The translations under genes were made by a program, and so were the position numbers. Below are positions 51,361 through 60,000 of a DNA stretch of 64,000 bases, in pieces (position 1 is the stretch's first letter; each line of letters begins with the position of its first letter). The notes under the pieces are model-generated. The model was not told the origin of the DNA. It was given only the letters and a program-made list of their open reading frames with translations, and searched no databases. Source of the stretch: Azospirillum brasilense (GTDB lineage Bacteria > Pseudomonadota > Alphaproteobacteria > Azospirillales > Azospirillaceae); NCBI RefSeq assembly GCF_008365405.1, contig NZ_QOKV01000016.1, positions 62,001-126,000 on the forward strand. Reading direction: 5' to 3'.

Positions 51361-52298
51361 GCGGGGAGCCCGTCATCGACGTGCGCGGTCTGGTCAAGCG
51401 CTTCGGCGCCAAGACGGTGGTGGACGGCTTCTCCATCCGGGTGGCGCGCGGGCAGATCTACGGTTTCCTGGGGCCGAACGGGTCGGGCAAGACGACGACC
51501 ATCCGCATGCTCTGCGGGCTGCTGACCCCCGACGCCGGGGAGGGGACCTGCCTTGGGCTCGACATCCGCCGCCAGAGCGCCGCCATCAAGCGGCAGGTCG
51601 GCTACATGACCCAGAAATTCAGCTTCTGGGAGGATCTGAGCATCGCCGAGAATCTGGATTTCGTTGCCCGCATGTACGGGCTGCCGGACCGGCGGGCCAA
51701 GGTCGCCGCGGCGCTGGAGCGGCTGGGGCTGGGCAACCGGCGGGCGCAGCTGGCGGGCGAACTGTCCGGCGGCTGGAAGCAGCGTCTGGCGCTGGCCGCC
51801 TGCATCCTGCACGAGCCGAAGCTGCTTCTCCTCGACGAGCCGACCGCCGGGGTCGATCCCAAGGCGCGACGGGAGTTCTGGGACGAGATTCACCGGCTGG
51901 CCGACGACGGGCTGACCGTGCTGGTCAGCACCCATTACATGGACGAGGCGGAACGCTGCCACGCCATCGCCTACCTCGCCTACGGCCGGCTGATGACCCA
52001 GGGCAGCGTGGAGGAGGTGATCGCCAAGTCTGGTCTGGTCACCTATGAAGTCGGCGCGCGGGGGGCGGGCGGGCCGGACCTCGGAAGCGTCGCGGCGGCG
52101 CTGCGCGACTGTCCCGGTGTCGAGATGGTCGCCGCCTTCGGCGCCCGGCTGCATGTCAGCGGCGGCGATGGCGCGGAGCTGGAGGAGGCGCTGAGCCCCT
52201 GGTCCGGCGAGTCGGGCCTGCTGGTGAAACGGACGGAGCCGACTCTGGAGGACGTGTTCATCCATCTGATGAACCGCAGCACGGACAACTTCGCATGA
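51357..52298 (+). CDS. ABC exporter ATP-binding protein
   Basis: 313-aa ATPase of the ABC-2/drug-export class (YbhF-like, single domain). Walker A GPNGSGKTT (about residues 41-49), signature LSGGWKQRL (about 136-144), Walker B LLLLDEPTAGVD (about 157-168) and the switch His in LVSTHYMDEAERC are intact. The last 80 residues form the regulatory end typical of the family. Coupled by ATGA to the adaptor gene. The matching permease is 585 bp further on, beyond a reverse-strand gene. Confidence 0.92.
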   Translation: MSGEPVIDVRGLVKRFGAKTVVDGFSIRVARGQIYGFLGPNGSGKTTTIRMLCGLLTPDAGEGTCLGLDIRRQSAAIKRQVGYMTQKFSFWEDLSIAENLDFVARMYGLPDRRAKVAAALERLGLGNRRAQLAGELSGGWKQRLALAACILHEPKLLLLDEPTAGVDPKARREFWDEIHRLADDGLTVLVSTHYMDEAERCHAIAYLAYGRLMTQGSVEEVIAKSGLVTYEVGARGAGGPDLGSVAAALRDCPGVEMVAAFGARLHVSGGDGAELEEALSPWSGESGLLVKRTEPTLEDVFIHLMNRSTDNFA

Positions 52299-52324
52299 CC
52301 GCGCCGTCGGCGGGCAGGATCGGG

Positions 52325-52362
52325 CCGTCCCCACACCGGTGCGAAAGCCGGTGCGGGGACGG
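52325..52362. terminator. Hairpin between convergent genes
   Basis: A 15-bp stem with one mismatch (arms 52325-52339 and 52348-52362, 8-nt loop). It has no T-run but stands between the ABC ATPase gene and the convergent 122-aa gene and probably serves both. Confidence 0.6.
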
Positions 52363-52369
52363 CGCGCGG

Positions 52370-52738
52370 TCACTCGAACTTGGCGGAGGTCACGCCGGTG
52401 TTCTTGTTCCAGCGCAGCGTCAGCTTGGAAATCTTGCAGAGATTCAGGTTCTGCCAGACCGCCGACTCGCCGTCGTCGTAGATGACCTTCATGTCCCATT
52501 TGCAGCTCTTCTCGGCCTTGTCGAAGCTCAGTTCGAACTCCTCGCCGTCCTCGAGGAGTTCGCGGCCGAGGATGTCCTCGTCCCACTTCTCGTTGGCGGA
52601 CTCGCTGACATAGATGTGCTTCAGCGCGTAGCCCGTCTCGTTCGCGATGGTGAAATCCTGCTGTCCGGCCAGGGCGGCGCCATGAAACAGGAACAGGGCG
52701 GCCACGGCGGCGGCGCCCTTGGCAAGAACAGAGGTCAC
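52370..52738 (-). CDS. Small secreted protein of unknown function inside the exporter locus
   Basis: 122-aa protein with a clear signal peptide (AAAVAALFLFHGAALA, cleavage near residue 24), so it is expected in the periplasm. The mature part is beta-rich and acidic, with two cysteines (CKW and NLCKI) that could form a disulfide. Its NETGYALKHIYVSESANEKW pattern occurs in short secreted proteins without assigned function. It runs against the exporter genes and separates ATPase from permease. Confidence 0.7.
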   Translation of the reverse strand: MTSVLAKGAAAVAALFLFHGAALAGQQDFTIANETGYALKHIYVSESANEKWDEDILGRELLEDGEEFELSFDKAEKSCKWDMKVIYDDGESAVWQNLNLCKISKLTLRWNKNTGVTSAKFE

Positions 52739-52882
52739 GGTATGTCTCCCGCATACGAGTTAATCCTTTCGGACTGTGCTTGAAGCAATTTCGATATGTC
52801 AATGGGGGCTAAGTCACCCAATGTGGCACTGAAGTAAAAAGTTGTGTTTGTTTATTGAAATGCACGGCTGGGGAGGGGTGCC

Positions 52883-54016
52883 ATGGCGCGGTTTTCCTTT
52901 GCGCGCTTCGTCGCGGTGATGGTGAAGGAGTTCATCCAGATGCGGCGCGATCGCCTGACCTTCGCCATGATGGTGGGGGTGCCGGTGCTCCAGCTCGTGC
53001 TGTTCGGCTTCGCCATCAACTCCGACCCCAAAAGCCTGCCGACCGCCGTCCACGCCGCGGATTCCAGCCCCTTCGCGCGCACGCTGGTGTCGGCCATGGC
53101 GAATTCCGGCTATTTCGACGTGGCCCGCGGCGCCGACAGCCCGGCGGAGCTGGACCGCCTGCTGGCGGAGGGGCGGGTGCAGTTCGCCGTCACCATCCCC
53201 GCCGGCTTCGCCCGCGACCTGCAGCGGGGCGAGCGGCCGGTTCTGCTGGTCGAGGCCGACGCGACCGACCCGGCGGCGACCAGCAACGCGCTGGCCGCCC
53301 TGTCCACCCTCGCGCGGCAGGCGCTGGACCCCGATCTGACCGGCCCGCTGGCCCCTCTGCGCTCCACCCCCGACCCGGTCGAACTGCGGGTCCACCGCCG
53401 CTACAACCCGGAGGGCATCACCCAGTACAACGTGGTGCCCGGCCTGATGGGCGTGGTCCTGACCATGACCATGGTGATGATGACCGCGCTGGCCGTCACC
53501 CGCGAGCGGGAGCGCGGAACGATGGAGAATCTGCTGGCCATGCCGGTCCGCCCGTTCGAGGTGATGCTGGGCAAGATCGTGCCCTTCATCCTGGTCGGCT
53601 ACATCCAGGTCGTCATCATTGTCCTGGCCGCCCGGCTGCTGTTTGGTGTGCCCATCGTCGGCAGCCTGGCCCTGCTGTCCGCCGTGCTCGTGCTGTTCAT
53701 CGCCGCCAATCTGGCGGTGGGCTTCACCTTCTCGACGGTGGCGAAGAACCAGCTTCAGGCGATGCAGATGTCCTTCTTCTTCTTTCTGCCGTCGATGCTG
53801 CTGTCCGGCTTCATGTTCCCCTTCCGCGGCATGCCCGGCTGGGCGCAGGCGGTGGGGGAGGTGCTGCCGCTGACCCATTTCCTGCGCATCGTCCGCGGCA
53901 TCCTCCTGAAAGGCAACGGGCCGGCGGAAATCGCGGGGGAGGTGGCGGCGCTGCTGATTTTCCTGGCGGTGGTCACCGTCGTCGCGCTGAAACGCTACCG
54001 GCAGACCTTGGACTGA
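52883..54016 (+). CDS. ABC-2 type exporter permease
   Basis: 377-aa inner-membrane permease. One N-terminal helix (about residues 25-47), a large periplasmic domain (about 50-180) and five C-terminal helices, with the family motif ERERGTMENLLAMPVRPFEVMLGK at about 209-232, as in YbhS/YbhR. It should pair with the ATPase at 51357 and the adaptor at 50413. Only one permease gene is present, so it would act as a homodimer. The 144-bp upstream region is separate from the ATPase operon, so it may have its own promoter. Confidence 0.9.
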   Translation: MARFSFARFVAVMVKEFIQMRRDRLTFAMMVGVPVLQLVLFGFAINSDPKSLPTAVHAADSSPFARTLVSAMANSGYFDVARGADSPAELDRLLAEGRVQFAVTIPAGFARDLQRGERPVLLVEADATDPAATSNALAALSTLARQALDPDLTGPLAPLRSTPDPVELRVHRRYNPEGITQYNVVPGLMGVVLTMTMVMMTALAVTRERERGTMENLLAMPVRPFEVMLGKIVPFILVGYIQVVIIVLAARLLFGVPIVGSLALLSAVLVLFIAANLAVGFTFSTVAKNQLQAMQMSFFFFLPSMLLSGFMFPFRGMPGWAQAVGEVLPLTHFLRIVRGILLKGNGPAEIAGEVAALLIFLAVVTVVALKRYRQTLD

Positions 54017-54151
54017 GCAGCAAACGGGGGACGGGTGCGGCCCTTCATCCTCTCGGGCAAGTCGAAACCGGTTGTGACATGGGCGTGAGCCTCACGTTTC
54101 GTTAAGGAACATTGGTTCTAATCTTTCCCGATTGGCGGTCCGTGGGGGAAG

Positions 54152-55099
54152 ATGATGCGGCGCTCGGCGGTTGGCCCGACGGTCGGGATTCTCGCGGCGG
54201 TTCTGATCGCCGCCGGTCTGGCCGGCCCGGCCGAGGCCGGATCGTCCAAGAAGAAGAAGCCCGCGCCGCCGGCTCCCAATTCCATCGCCTGGAGTCAGGT
54301 GAACGGTCCCGCCCTGGGGCCGGCCCAGTCGATCGGCGGCTACGCCGCGGGCTGCGTCACGGGCGCTCAGGCCCTGCCGGGGGAAGGCACCGGCTATCAG
54401 GTGATCCGGATGTCCCGCCAACGCTATTACGGCCATCCGGAGCTGATCGACTACCTGAAGGGCTTCGGGCGCAAGGTCGCGGCGGCCGGGCTGGGGACCG
54501 CGCTGATCGGCGACATGGGGCAGGCGCGCGGCGGCCCGATGAGCTTCGGCCACGCCAGCCACCAGATCGGGCTCGACGCCGACGTCTGGCTGCGGCTCGA
54601 CCATCCGCCGATGGGGCGCAACGCGCGGGAAAGCCTGACCGAGATCAAATACGTCGATTACGGCCGCGTCCGCGTCACCCCGGACTGGTCGGAACGGCAG
54701 GCCCAACTCGTCCGCATCGCCGCGAGCGACCCGCGGGTGACCCGCATCTTCGTCAACCCGGCGATCAAGCTCGCCATGTGCCGCCATTCCTGGCCGGATC
54801 GCGCCTTCCTGCGCAAGCTGCGGCCCTGGCACGGCCATGACGGGCACATGCACATCCGGCTGGGCTGCCCGGCGGGAAGCCCGCAGTGCGAGGACCAGCG
54901 CGACATTCCCGACGGCGACGGCTGCGGCGACGAGGTCGCGTCCTGGCTCGGCTCCGTCTACCCGGTGGTGGAGAGGCACAACGGCAAGCCGCAGCCGCGC
55001 TACGTCAACATGCCGCCCGCCTGCACCGCGGTGCTGCGCGCCGCCGGGACGCGGGTCGCCGCCATGGACGACCCGCATATGGAGAAGGCGTTGCGGTAA
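54152..55099 (+). CDS. mepA: Penicillin-insensitive murein endopeptidase
   Basis: 315-aa periplasmic LAS-family zinc peptidase that cuts D-Ala-meso-DAP cross-links in peptidoglycan. A signal peptide (about residues 10-30, ending AEA-G) is followed by the domain with SFGHASHQIGLDADVW (zinc His and Asp, about 130-145) and WHGHDGHMHIRLGCP (zinc His, about 228-242). Several cysteines are spaced as in MepA, where they form disulfides. Single gene. Confidence 0.92.
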   Translation: MMRRSAVGPTVGILAAVLIAAGLAGPAEAGSSKKKKPAPPAPNSIAWSQVNGPALGPAQSIGGYAAGCVTGAQALPGEGTGYQVIRMSRQRYYGHPELIDYLKGFGRKVAAAGLGTALIGDMGQARGGPMSFGHASHQIGLDADVWLRLDHPPMGRNARESLTEIKYVDYGRVRVTPDWSERQAQLVRIAASDPRVTRIFVNPAIKLAMCRHSWPDRAFLRKLRPWHGHDGHMHIRLGCPAGSPQCEDQRDIPDGDGCGDEVASWLGSVYPVVERHNGKPQPRYVNMPPACTAVLRAAGTRVAAMDDPHMEKALR

Positions 55100-55185
55100 T
55101 GTGACGCCGGATTTTGCGCTTGCACGAACGGAGCGCCCGGATACTGTGAAAGTCGGAATGAATTCGTTCGCATCGCGGAAAGGCC

Positions 55186-56214
55186 ATGTCCGCCGCGCGA
55201 ACGAACCGGTCGTCCGGCGGTCCAGGCAACGGGGCAGGCGCGAAGGCGATGAGCGATAACAGCGGCAACGATCACGCGGGCGGTCCCCGCATCACGCTCA
55301 GGACCCGCCTTTACGCTTGGTGGGAGGGCTACGACCTCTCCGGCCTGAAGGGCAGGGGCGGGGAGGAGGACGGCAGGCCGCAGGCCGGCGCCGCTCCGGC
55401 CCAGCCCGCCGTCCGGGGGCATGGCCCCGGCGTGAACCGCTGGGGCAAGCCGCTGTGGAGCGCCACGCGAATCGAGGTGGCGGAGAAGCTGTGGGGTGAG
55501 GGCTTCAACACGCCGGGCGGGCACGACCATATTCCCTATCTGGTGAAGCCGCTCGGCCTGAACCCGGCGATGAGCGTGCTGGACCTGTCCGCCGGCCTGG
55601 GCGGCACCAGCCGCACCATGGCGAGCAAGTACGGCTGCTGGGTCACCGGGCTCGAGGCGTCGGAGCTTCTGGCGAAGGAGGGGATGATCCGCTCCTTCAA
55701 GGAGGGGCTGGAGAAGAAGGCCCCGATCGAAACCTACGATCCGGAGAATTTCAGCTATCCCAAGCGCGTGGACGCCATCGTCTACAAGGAGGGGATGTTC
55801 TCCGTGCGCGGCAAGGACCAGCTGTTCGACGGGATGGAACTGGCGCTGAAGCCGCGCGGTCATCTGCTGATGACCGACTACGTGATCGAGCCGGCGCTGG
55901 CCGGGGCCAGGGCCGTCCAGGTCTGGTGCGACAAGGAGCCGATGCAGCCGCATTTGTGGTCCAAGGACCAGATGGCCGCCGCCTTCGCCCAGCGGAATCT
56001 GGACCTGCGAATCGCCGAGGACATCACCGACACCCACCGCGGCCTGATCGTGAGCGCCATCCAGGGGCTGGTCGAGCATCTGGAGCGCCATCATCTGGAC
56101 CACGAGACCAAGCTCGCGGTGATGGACGAGGTCGAGCTGTGGGTCCGCCGCGTGTCCGCCATCGAGGCGGGCATGAAGGTCTGCCGTTTCTACGCGCTGA
56201 AACCGGCGGAGTAG
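55186..56214 (+). CDS. SAM-dependent methyltransferase
   Basis: 342-aa class I methyltransferase. The glycine loop VLDLSAGLGGTSRTMASKYG (about residues 127-146) binds SAM, with LEASE as the acidic motif II and HLLMTDYVIEP in the post-III area. The N-terminal 80 residues are Gly/Ala-rich and of low complexity. Substrate not deducible. Two starts are possible: ATG 55186 (GGAAAGG upstream) used here, or ATG 55249 (GCGAAGG upstream), which would remove 21 residues of low complexity. Confidence 0.78.
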   Translation: MSAARTNRSSGGPGNGAGAKAMSDNSGNDHAGGPRITLRTRLYAWWEGYDLSGLKGRGGEEDGRPQAGAAPAQPAVRGHGPGVNRWGKPLWSATRIEVAEKLWGEGFNTPGGHDHIPYLVKPLGLNPAMSVLDLSAGLGGTSRTMASKYGCWVTGLEASELLAKEGMIRSFKEGLEKKAPIETYDPENFSYPKRVDAIVYKEGMFSVRGKDQLFDGMELALKPRGHLLMTDYVIEPALAGARAVQVWCDKEPMQPHLWSKDQMAAAFAQRNLDLRIAEDITDTHRGLIVSAIQGLVEHLERHHLDHETKLAVMDEVELWVRRVSAIEAGMKVCRFYALKPAE

Positions 56215-56334
56215 CGTCGAAACGGCCGCATCCGGCGGGAAACGCAACCGCGACGGGGGCCGTTGACAGCGGGGGTGCGCCGCACTATGGTGCGCGCCTT
56301 CGATCGAGCCGCCGACCGACCAGGATGAAGAACT

Positions 56335-56460
56335 ATGAAGATCGTTAACTCTCTCAAGTCGATGAAGACGCGCCACAAGGCCTGCCGCGTGATCCGCCGC
56401 AAGGGCCGCGTCTACGTCATCAACAAGCAGAACCCGCGCTTCAAGGCCCGCCAGGGCTGA
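56335..56460 (+). CDS. rpmJ: 50S ribosomal protein L36
   Basis: 41-aa, very basic protein beginning MKIVNSLKSMKTRHKACR and ending RFKARQG, the L36 of the large ribosomal subunit. It has only one cysteine and no CxxC-H zinc ribbon, so it is the zinc-free form (YkgO type), which is the standard one in many Alphaproteobacteria. It has its own transcription unit: a 120-bp leader upstream and two GC-rich hairpins downstream. Confidence 0.95.
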   Translation: MKIVNSLKSMKTRHKACRVIRRKGRVYVINKQNPRFKARQG

Positions 56461-56466
56461 GATCGG

Positions 56467-56486
56467 CGGCCGGGTCCGCCCGGCCG
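56467..56486 (+). terminator. First hairpin after rpmJ
   Basis: CGGCCGGG / CCCGGCCG with a 4-nt loop (56467-56474 and 56479-56486), six bases after the rpmJ stop. It has no T-run and probably protects the mRNA end or aids termination at the stronger hairpin that follows. Confidence 0.5.
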
Positions 56487-56507
56487 ACGCGTGCTGTGCT
56501 GTTGAAC

Positions 56508-56551
56508 GCGACGCCGCGCCGTTCCCCTGGGACGGCGCGGCGTCGCGTTTT
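56508..56551 (+). terminator. Strong terminator of rpmJ
   Basis: A perfect 15-bp stem (arms 56508-56522 and 56532-56546, 9-nt loop) is followed by GTTTT. Confidence 0.87.
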
Positions 56552-56632
56552 GCGCGTCTGGTGCTTGTTTCGGTTGAAAGCGGAATCAATTCCGGACAGT
56601 TTCAGGTCGCCTGTGCGATCCGGAGTTGTTGG

Positions 56633-57127
56633 ATGACCAAAAGTTTAGACCTGGGTTGCGGCCCCAACCCGAAAAACCCCTTTTCTGCGAGCGAGCTGTT
56701 CGGACTCGATGTTGAGGATCACCCCGCATCGCACATCCGGACGGCGGATCTGGCCGTGGATTCGCTCCCCTTCGAGGACGCCTACTTCGACTACGTCACC
56801 GCCTTCGACGTGATCGAGCATGTGCCGCGAATCGTCTACGCGCCGCACCGCCGCTACAGCTTCATCGCGCTGATGGACGAGATTCACCGCGTCCTGAAGC
56901 CGGACGGGCTCTTCTATTCCCAGACCCCCGCCTACCCGCACGCCGAGGCGTTCCAGGACCCCACCCACGTCAACATCATCACCGAGAACACCTTCGCCCT
57001 CTATTTCGACGACCGGCACCGTTGGGCGGCCAATTACGGCTTCCGCGGGGCCTTCCGCGTCCTGTCGCAGGAATGGCGCGGCTTCCACCTGCTGACGACG
57101 CTTCAGAAGGTGCCCGCTCCGGCCTGA
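56633..57127 (+). CDS. SAM-dependent methyltransferase (Methyltransf_11/23-like)
   Basis: 164-aa small methyltransferase. Motif I is LDLGCGPNPKNPFSASE at the very N-terminus (residues about 4-20), acidic LDVEDHP follows, and FDYVTAFDVIEHVPR (about 66-80) is typical for Methyltransf_11. HRVLKPDGLFYSQTPAYPH closes the fold. Substrate unknown; similar short enzymes act on small molecules or glycans. The ATG at 56633 has CGGAG seven bases upstream. Confidence 0.85.
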   Translation: MTKSLDLGCGPNPKNPFSASELFGLDVEDHPASHIRTADLAVDSLPFEDAYFDYVTAFDVIEHVPRIVYAPHRRYSFIALMDEIHRVLKPDGLFYSQTPAYPHAEAFQDPTHVNIITENTFALYFDDRHRWAANYGFRGAFRVLSQEWRGFHLLTTLQKVPAPA

Positions 57128-57242
57128 CCGGGGTCGGGCGACAAAAGGGGGGCTGGTGCCGGCGCGGCTTCGATGCTACCTCTGAAACAGGAACGCCGCA
57201 GGAACAATCCGGGCGACCGACAAGAGGGGAGGAAGGCCGGCC

Positions 57243-58730
57243 ATGCGGATGCCCGCGCCCGACGACGGCGTCATCGCGCGCCGCCGCGAGATCATCGCAG
57301 CGCTGCGGGCCATCGTGCCCGGCGAGGGGGTGATCGCCGACGAAAGCGAACTGCGCGCCTACGAATGCGACGGGCTGACCGCCTACCGCCAGCTTCCCAT
57401 GGTCGTGGTGCTGCCCAGCACGGTGGAGCAGGTCAGCCGGGTGCTCCGGACCTGCAAAGAGATGGGGGTGAAGGTGGTGCCGCGCGGCGCCGGCACCTCC
57501 CTGTCCGGCGGGGCGCTGCCGCTGGCCGACGGCGTGCTGCTGGGGATGGGGAAGTTCAACCGCATCCTCGACATCGACTTCGCGAATCGCTGCGTGGTGA
57601 CCCAGCCGGGGGTGACCAACCTCGGCATCTCCACCGCGGTGGCGCATGAGGGCTTCTATTACGCGCCCGACCCGTCCAGCCAGATCGCCTGCACCATCGG
57701 CGGCAACATTGCCGAGAATTCCGGCGGGGTGCATTGCCTGAAATACGGGCTGACCACCAACAACGTGCTGGGGCTGGAGATGGTGCTGATGGACGGCACC
57801 ATCCTGCGGCTGGGCGGCAAGCATCTCGACGCCGGCGGCTACGACCTGATGGGGGTCGTCACCGGCTCCGAAGGGCTGCTGGGGGTGGTGACCGAGGTCA
57901 CGGTGCGCATCCTCAAGAAGCCGGCCACCGCCCGCGCCGTGCTGATCGGCTTCCCGACCAGCGAGCAGGGCGGCGACTGCGTGGCCGCCATCATCGCCGC
58001 GGGCATCATCCCCGGCGGCATGGAGATGATGGACAAGCCGGCCATCCACGCCGCGGAGGATTTCGTTCACGCCGGCTACCCGCTGGACGTCGAGGCCCTG
58101 CTGATCGTCGAGCTGGACGGCCCGGCGGCGGAGGTCGACCACCTGATCGACCGGGTGGCGGAGATCGCCCGGTCCAAGGGCTGCTGCTACTCCCGCGTCT
58201 CGACCTCGGAGGAGGAGCGGCTGTCCTTCTGGGCCGGGCGCAAGGCGGCCTTCCCGGCGGTGGGACGCATCAGCCCCGATTACTACTGCATGGACGGCAC
58301 CATCCCGCGCAGGGCGCTGCCCCTGGTGCTGCACCGCATGCAGGAGATGTCCGACCGCTACGCCCTGCGGGTCGCCAACGTCTTCCACGCCGGCGACGGC
58401 AACCTGCACCCGCTGATCCTCTACGACGCCAACAAGCCGGGCGAGCTGGAGCGGGCGGAGGCCTTCGGCAACGACATCCTGCGCCTGTGCGTCGAAGTCG
58501 GCGGCGTGCTGACCGGCGAACATGGCGTGGGGGTGGAGAAGCGCGACCTGATGACCGACCAGTTCGACGAGGTCGATCTCGACCAGCAGCAGCGCATCAA
58601 ATGCGCCTTCGACCCCGACGGGCTGCTGAACCCCGGCAAGGTCTTCCCCAAGCTGCACCGCTGCGCCGAGCTGGGCCGCGTTCACATCCACAAGGGGGAG
58701 CTGCGCTTCCCCGACATTCCCCGCTTTTGA
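57243..58730 (+). CDS. glcD: Glycolate oxidase FAD-linked subunit GlcD
   Basis: 495-aa flavoprotein with the PCMH-type FAD domain: VVPRGAGTSLSGGALPLADGVLL (about residues 78-100) and TIGGNIAENSGGVHCLKYG (about 152-170). The C-terminal part has VANVFHAGDGNLHPLILYD and LTGEHGVGVEKRDLM, active-site segments of glycolate/D-lactate oxidases. It oxidises glycolate to glyoxylate, passing electrons to quinone with GlcE and GlcF. GGGAGGAAGG precedes the start. glcE follows after 10 bp. Confidence 0.95.
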   Translation: MRMPAPDDGVIARRREIIAALRAIVPGEGVIADESELRAYECDGLTAYRQLPMVVVLPSTVEQVSRVLRTCKEMGVKVVPRGAGTSLSGGALPLADGVLLGMGKFNRILDIDFANRCVVTQPGVTNLGISTAVAHEGFYYAPDPSSQIACTIGGNIAENSGGVHCLKYGLTTNNVLGLEMVLMDGTILRLGGKHLDAGGYDLMGVVTGSEGLLGVVTEVTVRILKKPATARAVLIGFPTSEQGGDCVAAIIAAGIIPGGMEMMDKPAIHAAEDFVHAGYPLDVEALLIVELDGPAAEVDHLIDRVAEIARSKGCCYSRVSTSEEERLSFWAGRKAAFPAVGRISPDYYCMDGTIPRRALPLVLHRMQEMSDRYALRVANVFHAGDGNLHPLILYDANKPGELERAEAFGNDILRLCVEVGGVLTGEHGVGVEKRDLMTDQFDEVDLDQQQRIKCAFDPDGLLNPGKVFPKLHRCAELGRVHIHKGELRFPDIPRF

Positions 58731-58740
58731 GGCCATCCGC

Positions 58741-59994
58741 ATGACCGTGACCACCGTCAAGCCCGACTCGGCGGGCCAGGCCGCCGACGCGGTGCGCTGG
58801 GCCTTATCGGAAGGGACGCCGCTGGACGTCGCCGGTTCGGGGTCCAAGCGCGGCCTCGGGCGCCCGATCCAGACCGCCTGCACGCTGGACCTCTCAGGCC
58901 TGTCCGGAGTCGTCGCCTACGAGGCGGAGGAGCTGGTGCTGACCGCCAAGGCCGGCACGCCGATGGCCGCGATCCTGCCGATGCTGGGGGAACGCCGTCA
59001 GCAGCTCGCCTTCGAGCCGCAGGACCTCGGGCCGCTGTTCGGCCGGCCGGAGGGGCAGGGGACACTGGGCGGGGTGATATCCTGCGGGCTGGCCGGGCCA
59101 AGGCGCATCAGCGCCGGTTCCGCCCGCGACCACACGTTGGGCATCGAGGGAGTGAACGGGCGTGGCGACCTCTACAAGGGTGGCGGCAAGGTGGTGAAGA
59201 ACGTCACCGGCTACGACGTGCCCAAGCTGATGGCCGGCTCCTTCGGCACGCTGACCGTCCTGACCGAGCTGACGGTGAAGGTGCTGCCGGCGCCGGAGGA
59301 TGTCCGGACCCTGCTGCTGGCCGGGCGCGAGGACGCCGGGGCCGTCGCGGCGCTGACCGCGGCGCTGCAGAGCCCCTACGACGTGTCCGGCGCCGCCCAT
59401 TTGCCGGCCGCGGTGGCGGCGCGGTCCCATGTGCGGGCGGTCGCCGCGGTGGGCGGGGCGGTTACGCTGGTGCGGGTGGAGGGTTTCGGCCCGTCCGTCA
59501 CCGCCCGCGTCGCCGCGCTGACGGAGGAGCTTGGCGCCGACACCGTGCTGGACCGCGACGAATCGTGGGCGGTGTGGAGGGAGGTTCGGGACGTGGCGTT
59601 CTTTTGCCCCGCTCCCTCCCCTGCGTCAGCGGGGGAGGGCCGGGGTGGGGGCGATGACTCCCGCCACGTCTGGAGAATCTCCGTCCAGCCCTCCGAAGGG
59701 GCGCGCGTGGCGGAGTCGATCCGCTGGGCGCTCGACGCGGAGCTGTATTTTGACTGGGGCGGCGGGCTGATCTGGGCGGCGGTGGCGCCGACGCCCGATG
59801 CCGCCTCCGCGATCCGCGGCGCACTGGGCACCGCCGGCCATGCGACGCTGGTGCGCGCGCCCGAGGACGTGCGGATCACGGCGGAGGTGTTCCATCCGTT
59901 GCCCGACCCGGTGATGGCCCTGAGCCGCCGGGTGAAGGAGAGCTTCGACCCCTGCGGCATCCTGAACCCCGGCCGCATGTACGCGGGAGTGTAG
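58741..59994 (+). CDS. glcE: Glycolate oxidase FAD-binding subunit GlcE with repeat-derived insert
   Basis: 417-aa flavin-binding partner of GlcD. The PCMH domain shows LDVAGSGSKRGLGRP (about residues 26-40), GGVISCGLAGPRRISAGSARDH and KVVKNVTGYDVPKLMAGSFGTLTVLTELTVK. Around residues 289-305 a stretch PSPASAGEGRGGGDD is encoded by a type A palindromic repeat (59606-59652). Ordinary GlcE proteins have no such segment. The frame stays open through it, and the end FDPCGILNPGRMYAG is normal, so the protein is likely functional. Confidence 0.92.
   Translation: MTVTTVKPDSAGQAADAVRWALSEGTPLDVAGSGSKRGLGRPIQTACTLDLSGLSGVVAYEAEELVLTAKAGTPMAAILPMLGERRQQLAFEPQDLGPLFGRPEGQGTLGGVISCGLAGPRRISAGSARDHTLGIEGVNGRGDLYKGGGKVVKNVTGYDVPKLMAGSFGTLTVLTELTVKVLPAPEDVRTLLLAGREDAGAVAALTAALQSPYDVSGAAHLPAAVAARSHVRAVAAVGGAVTLVRVEGFGPSVTARVAALTEELGADTVLDRDESWAVWREVRDVAFFCPAPSPASAGEGRGGGDDSRHVWRISVQPSEGARVAESIRWALDAELYFDWGGGLIWAAVAPTPDAASAIRGALGTAGHATLVRAPEDVRITAEVFHPLPDPVMALSRRVKESFDPCGILNPGRMYAGV
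59606..59652. repeat. Type A palindromic repeat inside glcE
   Basis: A C-rich arm followed, after GTCA, by a G-rich arm (GCGGGGGAGGG...). The G-rich arm is like the right arm of the elements at 14278 and 18870. It lies fully within the glcE coding frame. Confidence 0.8.
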
Positions 59995-60000
59995 GCATCC

